Assembly: GCA_034409055.1 (NCBI GenBank)
Contig: DAOUMU010000487.1
Coordinates: 1 to 5,048 of the forward strand
Direction of reading: 5' to 3'
DNA length: 5,048 bases
From: DAOUMU01 sp034409055
GTDB taxonomy: Bacteria; Chloroflexota; Anaerolineae; 4572-78; J111
Part shown: positions 1-4,911 of the stretch, one piece after another
Numbering within the stretch: position 1 is the first letter of the stretch
Layout of the letters: each line of letters begins with the position of its first letter
Made by a program: the position numbers and the translations under genes
Notes under the pieces: model-generated
What the model was told of the DNA's origin: nothing
The model's input: only the letters and a program-made list of their open reading frames with translations
The model's database searches: none

Positions 1-28
1 CCTGCCACCTGCGACCTGCCGCCTGACC
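1..28. repeat. Heptamer tandem repeat CCTGCNR, about 4 units
   Basis: Four successive 7-bp units are CCTGCCA, CCTGCGA, CCTGCCG and CCTGACC. They lie at the window edge inside the minus-strand glycosyltransferase frame and encode its R/Q/G-rich last visible residues (about 407-414, RRQVAGGR). The array may continue to the left of the window. Confidence 0.6.
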
Positions 29-1242
29 CCAATCACCAGCCCCAGCAGCACCATATACTTGACCAACCGCAGGCCATTATAGAGCCACGGTTCCAGCAGG
101 ATTTGGCCGGCGCCAAAAGCGGCCCAGAAGGAAAGTTCCAGGCCGGTCAACTCGGTTTGCCAGATTTGGGCCAGGGTAGGCCGGGGATCGAGCGGACCGC
201 CCCGGTAGAGTAGATGGGCATTGAGGGCAAAAAGGTCGCCGTAGACACGCCAGTTGCGGCCATACCACCAGCCCGCCAGCAGCAACATCAGGCCGCCAAT
301 GATGGCTCCAAACGCCAACAGACGCTTGAAGGAACGATGGCGGCCCAGGTCGAGCAGTAAAACCAGGCCGGTCAGGGGCACCAGGTAAAGCAGGCTTAAC
401 TTGGTAATGGCCCCCAGCCCCAGCACCAAGCCCAAGTAAAGGGCGTAGCGGGTCGAGCCGCCGTTTTTAAGTACCAGGGCCAGGATGACCAGCCCGGCTG
501 CGGCAATGGTGGCGCTCAGGCCATCATTCGTAATGGCCGTGCTGACGTGCAGGAATTGGGGGATAAAGGCGATGAGGGCTGCTGCCAAGAGCGGGAGCAG
601 GGGAGCAGGGAGGCAGGGGAGCAGGGGAGACGCAGTCGTGAATGAGGATTCGCCATTCGTTGATTCGCCGATTCGCTCATTCGCTGATTCGCCGATTCGC
701 TGATTCCCTACGAAAGTGATCCGGGCTAAAATATAGGTGAAGGTAACAGTAGCCAGGCCGGCCAGCAGCGACAGCCAGCGGGCCAGACGGGCGGCCAGGA
801 AAACGGGGGTCGTGCTCCAGGCCTCGCCGGGAGCGTGTAAGTAGAGGTTATTGTTACCCCGCTCGCGCCAGATAAAAGAGCGCTCGTCGACGTAGTGGGG
901 ATTGCGTGACGGTTCGGCAAAGTCACTCAAATCGAGCCAGGAAACAGCCAGGGCCGCCAGCATGTGGTACAGCGGCGGCTGCGTACCCTCCTGGTCCCAG
1001 GGTTTGTAGACCCCGGCCCGGACTACCGGCAACTGGCGCTGAGTTTGGATATACTGGATGACGGCAAAATGTTTCAGCTCGTCCGGCTTTTCAAAAAAAG
1101 GGACGGTGACGTCGTAGAGCAGGCCCAAAATGGTGAAGGCGATCAGAATAACCAACAGGCCGTATCTGGAAACAAACTGACTACCGACCACCGACCGCCG
1201 ACCGCTACCTGTTTCGCTATCGGGACGTGAGAACTGTTTCAT
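1..1242 (-). CDS. GT39-like multi-pass membrane glycosyltransferase (3' end beyond window)
   Basis: The frame is open for 414 codons from ATG 1242-1240 to the left edge, so the C-terminus is missing. An in-frame TAA lies just upstream (about 1254-1252), and this ATG is the first start after it. TM1 is about residues 29-48. It is followed by an acidic loop motif, FFEKPDELKHF (49-59), of the D-E-x-x-H type that GT-C enzymes carry in their first outer loop, where acidic residues are catalytic. Next come W-D-Q-E-G-T-Q-P-P-L-Y (82-92), an IPQF helix with N-D-G (239-241), and several more helices (about 148-173, 207-230, 243-257, then more to the edge). This pattern matches Chloroflexota GT39/ArnT-like enzymes, which transfer sugars from polyprenyl-phosphate donors on the outer membrane face. 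The acceptor cannot be told. Residues about 178-214 are repeat-encoded and look like an insertion; residues 11-22 and 407-414 are also repeat-encoded. Family confidence is good; the exact substrate is unknown. Confidence 0.82.
   Translation of the reverse strand, partial: MKQFSRPDSETGSGRRSVVGSQFVSRYGLLVILIAFTILGLLYDVTVPFFEKPDELKHFAVIQYIQTQRQLPVVRAGVYKPWDQEGTQPPLYHMLAALAVSWLDLSDFAEPSRNPHYVDERSFIWRERGNNNLYLHAPGEAWSTTPVFLAARLARWLSLLAGLATVTFTYILARITFVGNQRIGESANERIGESTNGESSFTTASPLLPCLPAPLLPLLAAALIAFIPQFLHVSTAITNDGLSATIAAAGLVILALVLKNGGSTRYALYLGLVLGLGAITKLSLLYLVPLTGLVLLLDLGRHRSFKRLLAFGAIIGGLMLLLAGWWYGRNWRVYGDLFALNAHLLYRGGPLDPRPTLAQIWQTELTGLELSFWAAFGAGQILLEPWLYNGLRLVKYMVLLGLVIGVRRQVAGGR
593..630. repeat. 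GGGAGCAG short tandem repeat inside the glycosyltransferase gene
   Basis: The units are GGGAGCAG, GGGAGCAG, GGAGGCAG, GGGAGCAG and GGGAGA, of 8-9 bp with slight drift. On the coding (minus) strand they give the Leu/Pro-rich run SPLLPCLPAPLLP (residues 205-217). The frame stays open across them. They are separated from the ATTCGC array by about 17 bp. Confidence 0.75.
648..708. repeat. ATTCGCYG short tandem repeat inside the glycosyltransferase gene
   Basis: Repeat units start at 648, 655, 663, 671, 679, 687, 695 and 703. All but the first are spaced by 8 bp, with consensus ATTCGCYG. Three units make 24 bp, so the coding strand reads an 8-residue peptide period, RIGESANE then RIGESTNG (residues 182-197). 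This is a hydrophilic block placed directly after a predicted transmembrane helix. Confidence 0.8.
1179..1206. repeat. Heptamer tandem repeat GACYRCC, 4 units
   Basis: The units are GACTACC, GACCACC, GACCGCC and GACCGCT. They lie in the first codons of the minus-strand glycosyltransferase and encode the basic/Gly/Ser/Val stretch GSGRRSVVGSQ (residues 12-22), which precedes TM1 and is predicted to be cytoplasmic. Confidence 0.65.
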
Positions 1243-1250
1243 AGAGAGGC

Positions 1251-1259
1251 ATTATAGCA
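1251..1259 (-). promoter_or_regulatory. Extended -10 promoter for the glycosyltransferase, probably leaderless
   Basis: The minus strand reads TGCTATAAT, a perfect extended -10 (TGn plus TATAAT at 1256-1251). No good -35 hexamer is seen 16-18 bp upstream, which extended -10 promoters tolerate. A start site 6-8 nt downstream falls at about 1245-1243, almost exactly at the ATG (1242). The intervening GCCTCTCT contains no Shine-Dalgarno sequence. The transcript is therefore inferred to be leaderless or nearly so. Confidence 0.55.
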
Positions 1260-1272
1260 CAAGTCCGTAACT

Positions 1273-1300
1273 TTGACGCTTCTGCGGGAGAGCATATAAT
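1273..1300 (+). promoter_or_regulatory. Near-consensus sigma-70-type promoter pointing right
   Basis: A -35 TTGACG (1273-1278) and a perfect -10 TATAAT (1295-1300) are separated by 16 bp. The start site would be about 1307, giving the lipoprotein mRNA a leader of about 205 nt that includes repeat copy 1 and the palindrome at 1402-1433. The -35 overlaps where the -35 of the opposite-facing glycosyltransferase promoter would lie, so the two may compete for polymerase. Confidence 0.6.
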
Positions 1301-1307
1301 GTTAATT

Positions 1308-1386
1308 GAATCTTGGTGTGCCAGCGATATGGAAAATAACTTCCGCTTGATGTGGCCAGCCAAGTCGTGAAACGTGAAACGTAACG
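1308..1386 (+). repeat. Dispersed intergenic repeat, copy 1 (diverged)
   Basis: This shares with copies 2 and 3 the order GAAT..., TGCCAGCG, TAACTT.CGCTTGATG, GCCAGCC, then the tail CGTGAAA CGTGAAA CGTAACG. The right half (from about 1340) matches copy 2 at roughly nine bases in ten by hand comparison; the left half is more diverged and needs one gap. It begins at the predicted transcription start of the rightward promoter. Confidence 0.65.
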
Positions 1387-1401
1387 CAGCCAAACCGCAG
1401 A

Positions 1402-1433
1402 TATGGAGTCCAAAGTGCACTTTGGAATCCATA
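1402..1433. promoter_or_regulatory. 32-bp near-perfect palindrome in the lipoprotein leader
   Basis: The core, TCCAAAGTGCACTTTGGA (1409-1426), is a perfect 18-bp palindrome. It extends outward to 1402-1433 with 15 of 16 base pairs; only the 1408/1427 pair mismatches. It could be a dimeric regulator operator, a cruciform or REP-like repeat, or an RNA hairpin in the leader. The stem is not followed by a T-run, so a simple terminator is unlikely. Confidence 0.6.
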
Positions 1434-1444
1434 ATTCTCGTGGA

Positions 1445-1472
1445 TTGTGCAAATGTTACCGAGCTATACAAT
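1445..1472 (+). promoter_or_regulatory. Possible second, weaker promoter for the lipoprotein
   Basis: TTGTGC (1445-1450) and TACAAT (1467-1472) are spaced by 16 bp, with a start expected near 1479, about 33 nt before the GTG. The match to consensus is only moderate. The palindrome lies 11 bp upstream of its -35, a reasonable place for a regulator to act. Confidence 0.3.
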
Positions 1473-1499
1473 ATTACACAGGTTGTAAAAATTACTTCT

Positions 1500-1505
1500 G
1501 GAGAG
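1500..1505 (+). promoter_or_regulatory. Ribosome binding site that fixes the lipoprotein start
   Basis: GGAGAG lies 6 nt before GTG 1512. The frame is open much further upstream, so this site, together with the signal peptide that begins at the GTG, decides the start. Confidence 0.65.
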
Positions 1506-1511
1506 ATACCG

Positions 1512-2600
1512 GTGAAAATATTTCGTGTAGTGATTAGTCTATTGATGCTACTGGCAATTGTAAGCTTAACTGCCTGCAGCACAGAAGCACCCCCCGCTCC
1601 AGCGCCCACGGCCACGTCTGAAGAAGAAGTCAGTCTTTTAACCGACCCCGAACAGGCCACGGCTGAGGCCACGCAGATGCCGCCCACCTTTACCCCCACC
1701 CCCTCCCCCCAGCCGACGGCGACCCATACCCCTACCCCTTTACCCACGCCAACCCCCACCAGCCCGGCCACGCCTACCTTTACGCCGACCCCTGAGCCGG
1801 TGGTCAAAGTGCTTGAAACGTTGACCGACCGGATCAACGTGCGCACCGGTCCCGGTACCGGCTATCCGGTGGTCAGTGTCCTGGAGCCGGGACAGGAAGC
1901 CGTGGTCACGGGGCGCAGTGAGGATGAGAGCTGGTGGCAGATCCGTTTGGTTGATGCGGACGGGCTGGAGGTCCTGGGCTGGGTCTATGGCCAGCTCGTC
2001 GCCTTCTCCGGGAACAACGCGGTCATTCCGGTTGCCGTGGCCGAAGCTCCTCCCCCCTCACCTGCTCCGGCTCCAGACACCGGCGCCGTGGCCGAGCCCC
2101 AGCCTGTAGGGGATGATGATGGCGACGCGCCCTCAACGCCCGAAGAGTTGGCCGACAAGCTGCGTTGCGGCCAGGATTTCTGCGTCACTTATCAGGCCAT
2201 GGTCCCGATCTGGGAGAATGGGGGCTGCATCGGTAATCACAGTATTTACATTACCGTGTTACAGGGGCTCCCTCCCGGCAAACCGATGGACGGCGTAGTC
2301 ATTGGCGATACCTTTAACAACGTCGAGGTGGCCTCCGGCAGTCACGGCCCCGGCCGGACCGAGATTACCCTGTGGAGCAACAGCATGACCCTCATCGCCA
2401 AGCGGCACATCGACGACACGCCCTACACCAGCGAGGAGAGCTTCAACTTCACCGCCCAGGATGAGTTAATCCCGGCCGAGGTGTTGGCCGCCAACGGTTA
2501 TTGTGAAGGCAGCGTGGAGAAGTGCCGCTGGGCCCAGCAGCACAACCAGGTCTGCCGGGGGCACTACTCCTGGCGAGTGACGTTTCATAAGTTTGATTAG
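1512..2600 (+). CDS. SH3b-domain lipoprotein with Pro/Thr linker and six-Cys C-terminal domain
   Basis: This 362-residue protein starts at GTG 1512, preceded by GGAGAG. It begins with a basic start (VKIFR), a hydrophobic helix and a lipobox L-T-A-C, with the acylated Cys at residue 22, so it is exported and membrane-anchored. Residues 26-96 are a Pro/Thr-rich, TPTPTP-like spacer typical of cell-surface proteins. Residues about 97-166 are a bacterial SH3 (SH3b) domain, with INVRTGPGTGYPV (108-120), the WW pair at 141-142 and GWVYG at 156-160; such domains usually bind cell-wall or other surface ligands. A second Pro/Ala linker (176-212) leads to a domain (213-362) I cannot name. That domain has six cysteines (219, 224, 239, 331, 338, 348), which could form three disulfides outside the cell, and the motif WENGGCIG (234-241). 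An ATG at 1374 would add 46 residues but would bury the signal peptide. The enzymatic role, if any, is unknown. Confidence 0.85.
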   Translation: MKIFRVVISLLMLLAIVSLTACSTEAPPAPAPTATSEEEVSLLTDPEQATAEATQMPPTFTPTPSPQPTATHTPTPLPTPTPTSPATPTFTPTPEPVVKVLETLTDRINVRTGPGTGYPVVSVLEPGQEAVVTGRSEDESWWQIRLVDADGLEVLGWVYGQLVAFSGNNAVIPVAVAEAPPPSPAPAPDTGAVAEPQPVGDDDGDAPSTPEELADKLRCGQDFCVTYQAMVPIWENGGCIGNHSIYITVLQGLPPGKPMDGVVIGDTFNNVEVASGSHGPGRTEITLWSNSMTLIAKRHIDDTPYTSEESFNFTAQDELIPAEVLAANGYCEGSVEKCRWAQQHNQVCRGHYSWRVTFHKFD

Positions 2601-2611
2601 GGTATCAGGTT

Positions 2612-2697
2612 GGAATTTGGGCTGCCAGCGGGGTAGAGGGTAACTTTCGCTTGATGTTGCCAGCCAGCTCGTGAAACGTGAAACGTAAAACGTGATG
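2612..2697 (+). repeat. Dispersed intergenic repeat, copy 2 (86 bp)
   Basis: This aligns without gaps to copy 3 (3543-3628), with about 75 of 86 positions identical by hand count. Its body contains ACTTTCGCTTGATGTTGC, and it ends in four heptamers: CGTGAAA, CGTGAAA, CGTAAAA, CGTGATG. It fills most of the 123-bp gap between the lipoprotein stop and the DUF4058 start. No terminator-like hairpin with a T-run is seen in the gap. Confidence 0.8.
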
Positions 2698-2723
2698 ATT
2701 TGAAGAGAGGTAGTTGCAGATAG

Positions 2724-3527
2724 ATGGCCGATAACGTTTGCTCCCCTTTTCCGGGGATGGACCCGTATCTGGAACATCCCGATCTGTGGCCGGACGTACA
2801 CAACCGGCTGATTACGATGATGGCCAATGCCCTGGCTCCGCAGGTACGATCACGTTACTACGTGGCCATCGAGGAGCGGGTATACATTGCTGCCCCGGAG
2901 AGTACCTTCGTTGGCCGGCCGGACGTGGCCATGGTTGACTCAACGAAAGAGTCCCCCTGGCCCCGCGTGGACGAGACGGCTGCCCCCTATCGTCCCTTCC
3001 TGGTCAATCTGCCCCTATCCACGCCTGATGAAATCCGTGAATCTTACCTGGAAGTGCGCGAGACGGCCGGTGGCCAGGTGGTGACGGTGATCGAATTGCT
3101 CTCACCGGCCAACAAACAGCGGGGCAGTGAAGGATACGCCCGTTACCTCAGCAAGCGGCTGGACGTCTTGCGCAGCCAGACCAGCCTGGTCGAGATTGAC
3201 CTGCTTCGCGGCGGTAAACCTCTACCGATGGAAGGCAATCCACCGGCCAGTGATTATCGTTTCATCGTATCGCGTAGCTGGCAGCGTCCCCAGGCCCACC
3301 TGTATGCCTTTAACCTGCCCGAGACGATCCCCGATTGCCCGGTGCCTATCAAGCAGGGCGAGAAGAATGAGCCGGTACTGATCCTACAAACTCTCTTACA
3401 TACCTTGTATGAACAGGCCGGTTACGACTTGCGGATTGACTACCGCCTTGAACCGGTTCCCCCGCTGGCCCCGCTAGGTGCTACCTGGGCCGACGACTTA
3501 CTACGCCGGGTCGGCTTGCGGGAGTGA
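2724..3527 (+). CDS. DUF4058 family protein
   Basis: This 267-residue protein is full length for DUF4058. The N-terminus, with SPFPGMDPYLE at residues 7-17, is the family's hallmark and supports ATG 2724; an AGAGAGG at 2704-2710 is a rather distant ribosome site (13 nt). Other family signatures are GRPDVAMV (64-71), YLEVRE (108-113), TVIELLSPANK (121-131), YLSKRLDVLRS (141-151), LVEIDLLRGG (155-164), and the end YDLRIDYRLEPVPPLAP (234-250) with a WADDLLR tail. It has no signal peptide or membrane helix, so it is probably cytoplasmic. The family's function is not established. The order R-P-D, then V-I-E, then a downstream K recalls the PD-(D/E)XK fold of Uma2-type proteins, but that is inference. 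The gene is bracketed by two direct repeats (2612-2697, 3543-3628), as if it were a movable or duplicated unit. Confidence 0.88.
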   Translation: MADNVCSPFPGMDPYLEHPDLWPDVHNRLITMMANALAPQVRSRYYVAIEERVYIAAPESTFVGRPDVAMVDSTKESPWPRVDETAAPYRPFLVNLPLSTPDEIRESYLEVRETAGGQVVTVIELLSPANKQRGSEGYARYLSKRLDVLRSQTSLVEIDLLRGGKPLPMEGNPPASDYRFIVSRSWQRPQAHLYAFNLPETIPDCPVPIKQGEKNEPVLILQTLLHTLYEQAGYDLRIDYRLEPVPPLAPLGATWADDLLRRVGLRE

Positions 3528-3542
3528 TGAGTTCATCAAACC

Positions 3543-3628
3543 AGAATTTGGCTTGCCAGCAGGGTAGAGGGGAACTTTCGCTTGATGTTGCTAGCCGGGC
3601 CGTGAAACGTGAAGCGTGAAACGTGATG
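3543..3628 (+). repeat. Dispersed intergenic repeat, copy 3 (86 bp)
   Basis: This is the same length and orientation as copy 2, ending in the heptamers CGTGAAA, CGTGAAG, CGTGAAA, CGTGATG. It starts 15 bp after the DUF4058 stop codon. Copies 2 and 3 start 931 bp apart, with the DUF4058 gene as the only gene between them. Confidence 0.8.
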
Positions 3629-3687
3629 TTTTTACGCCATAAACCCTCACGTTTCACGTCACTTGCCCTGTGGGTTTACGCTTCACG
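3601..3687. repeat. Inverted heptamer cluster between convergent genes
   Basis: CGTGAAACGTGA (3615-3626, and again at 3601-3612) is exactly complementary to TCACGTTTCACG (3647-3658). CGTGAAGCGT (3608-3617) pairs with ACGCTTCACG (3678-3687), and TAAACCC (3640-3646) with GGGTTTA (3672-3678). Several alternative hairpins are possible between the two convergent genes. A role in ending transcription from both sides is plausible, but no T-run follows the stems. Confidence 0.55.
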
Positions 3688-3690
3688 CCG

Positions 3691-3719
3691 CCGAAAGTTT
3701 TGGGGTGTTTAAATTTCGG
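3691..3719. terminator. Weak hairpin after the 208-residue gene
   Basis: CCGAAA (3691-3696) pairs with TTTCGG (3714-3719), with two more pairs after one mismatch and an 11-nt loop. It sits just past the TAG (3728-3726) of the minus-strand gene. The stem is short and lacks a clear T-run, so the terminator role is tentative. Confidence 0.2.
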
Positions 3720-3725
3720 AACTCC

Positions 3726-4352
3726 CTAAGCTGGCTGCAAGTAACTCAATCGAGCTGTATGAGCCAACAAGGGGCGAACGGCCGGGTCGAAGGTTGCTTC
3801 GGCGTGGGTCAATAAGGCTTGCCAGGTGAGGAGGTGGGTCCGTTCTGTTGGGAGACGCAGGCACTGCCGGAAGTGGGTGAACTCTTGAGCGTGGGTGATC
3901 GCATCCAATCGCCCGGCCTTCTCCAGGGTGCGGAACAGGTTCCAGGAGAGGGCATCCTCGCTGTTTTCACTGGCCAGGCGTGACCGGCCCGGCACACTGG
4001 TGTGGGCTCCAAAGGTATCGCGCTTGGCCTTCCAGGTGACCGGCGGCGCGTCCGCATCCACAATGATGTTGTCCCGCCAATCGTCGTAAACTTTAACCCC
4101 TGACCGGGTAACCGTATGGCGCGGGTCAGGCTCAGGCGCGTCAATCGACAGGGGCAACTCGGCCTGCGCCATCGAGCCGGCCAACCGGTCGTAGATGATC
4201 CGGTAGCCCTTGGGCAGGGGCACTTCAACGGCTTCCGGTGTTTCCCAGGGGTTGACCAATTCTCGCTCAACGGCCTGGGCGATGGCTTCTTCAGGTGTTT
4301 CGGCAAAGACCACGGCTTGGTGGCGAATACCGTGGATGTGGTAGACTTTCAT
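3726..4352 (-). CDS. Uncharacterised 208-residue protein, two-part architecture
   Basis: It starts at ATG 4352-4350 and stops at TAG 3728-3726. Upstream there is only a weak ribosome site (GGG in TTGGGTAGTCG) and no convincing promoter. Residues 1-54 look like a compact strand-helix-strand module (MKVYHIHGIRHQAVVFAETP, then EEAIAQAVE and VEVPLPKGYRI). It faintly resembles HicB-like N-termini, but not enough to name. Residues 55-85 are a linker. Residues 86-208 form a second module with DDWRDNIIVD (90-99) and a striking block, SRLASENSEDALSWNLFRTL (124-143), followed by helical sequence rich in His, Leu and Thr to the end. There is no signal peptide or membrane segment, so it is probably cytoplasmic. 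I do not recognise a family with a known function. The block ending in W-N-L-F-R looks like the start of a larger domain, so the protein may be a shortened form of longer relatives. Confidence 0.7.
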   Translation of the reverse strand: MKVYHIHGIRHQAVVFAETPEEAIAQAVERELVNPWETPEAVEVPLPKGYRIIYDRLAGSMAQAELPLSIDAPEPDPRHTVTRSGVKVYDDWRDNIIVDADAPPVTWKAKRDTFGAHTSVPGRSRLASENSEDALSWNLFRTLEKAGRLDAITHAQEFTHFRQCLRLPTERTHLLTWQALLTHAEATFDPAVRPLLAHTARLSYLQPA

Positions 4353-4482
4353 CGACTACCCAATATATTTTTCTTTCGATATCATCCGGCTTCGACTCCA
4401 ATTCTGCTATAACTGCCAATTTTTATCTCGAGACTTGATTTTTGTCCAATTTGGGTAGAGTCACTGCAAGTTACAACTCAGG

Positions 4483-4911
4483 CTACTTATAAGCAAGGCG
4501 TTCATAACTGCCATCGCTGAAAAATATATACGCCAAGTTTTTTGTGAAGCCGTCACTATCTCGGATGATAAATCCATTGTCAAAAGCCTGTGCTAACACC
4601 GTTTGAGCGTTGTTGGAGCCAGTCAGTTTTGCAAGGGTTCTGCTATCAAAATCCACTGGGAAACCCAAATTAGTTCTGACTTCAGGTTCAGCACACCATA
4701 TTTTATTGAAGTTATCATATATTGGTGGGTCTAACGCGGTACCTTCAAAACAGAAATTTTCCTCTTTGCCAGTCCATGGTTCACTGTCAAATGATTGCCA
4801 AGAACCCTTGCCGATTTCTCCGCTATTAGGCGTACCATTTTTGACTATTACAAAGCTCACTTCACCACTATTAAACAGGAACATATGTCCGTTTTGAAAC
4901 GGCTGTTCCAC
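4483..4911 (-). CDS. LGFP-motif surface-type protein, probably a 5'-truncated remnant
   Basis: This 142-residue frame starts at GTG 4911-4909 and stops at TAG 4485-4483. There is no Shine-Dalgarno before the GTG. The frame is blocked by TAA at 4953-4951, and the 13 codons between contain no ATG, GTG or TTG. Two similar blocks are visible: QPFQNGHMFLF (3-13) and QAFDNGFIIRDSDG (108-121), each followed by a strand-rich segment ending in KNG or FSDGSYERL. Between them lie GSWQSFDSEPW (36-46) and IWCAEPEVRTNLGFPVDFD (71-89), whose LGFP motif resembles the repeats of Chloroflexota secreted proteins that have xPFxxGxM, then TWQxF, then E-x-R-x-x-LG-x-P. Those proteins normally begin with a signal peptide and linker, both absent here. 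Codon use is AT-rich, unlike the genes to the left, and fits acquired or decaying DNA. Whether it is expressed is doubtful. Confidence 0.5.
   Translation of the reverse strand: MEQPFQNGHMFLFNSGEVSFVIVKNGTPNSGEIGKGSWQSFDSEPWTGKEENFCFEGTALDPPIYDNFNKIWCAEPEVRTNLGFPVDFDSRTLAKLTGSNNAQTVLAQAFDNGFIIRDSDGFTKNLAYIFFSDGSYERLAYK

Noticed and set aside
590..710. Repeat block as a possible CRISPR array
   Set aside because: Units are only 7-9 bp with no spacers, and the block lies inside an open coding frame.
1094..1100. A7/T7 run in the glycosyltransferase as a possible frameshift site
   Set aside because: The frame reads normally through it (V-P-F-F-E-K-P-D-E) and matches the family motif, so no frameshift is present; slippage cannot be judged from one sequence.
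1374..1511. In-frame ATG at 1374 as the lipoprotein start
   Set aside because: It would place 46 residues before the signal peptide and lies inside repeat copy 1; GTG 1512 has a ribosome site and begins a proper lipoprotein signal.
1217..1846. A 209-codon minus-strand frame rich in Gly and Val
   Set aside because: It is antisense to the Pro/Thr-rich lipoprotein; the Gly/Val richness is simply the complement of repeated ACC/CCC codons, and it crosses the divergent promoter region.
3809..4306. A 165-codon minus-strand frame
   Set aside because: It lies within the 208-residue gene in another frame and has Arg/Pro/Ser-rich shadow composition with no motif.
4353..4482. Promoter for the 208-residue gene or terminator for the 142-residue frame
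   Set aside because: Only weak hexamer pairs (such as TTGGAC with ATAAAA on the minus strand) and no stable hairpin with a T-run were found; not enough to call.
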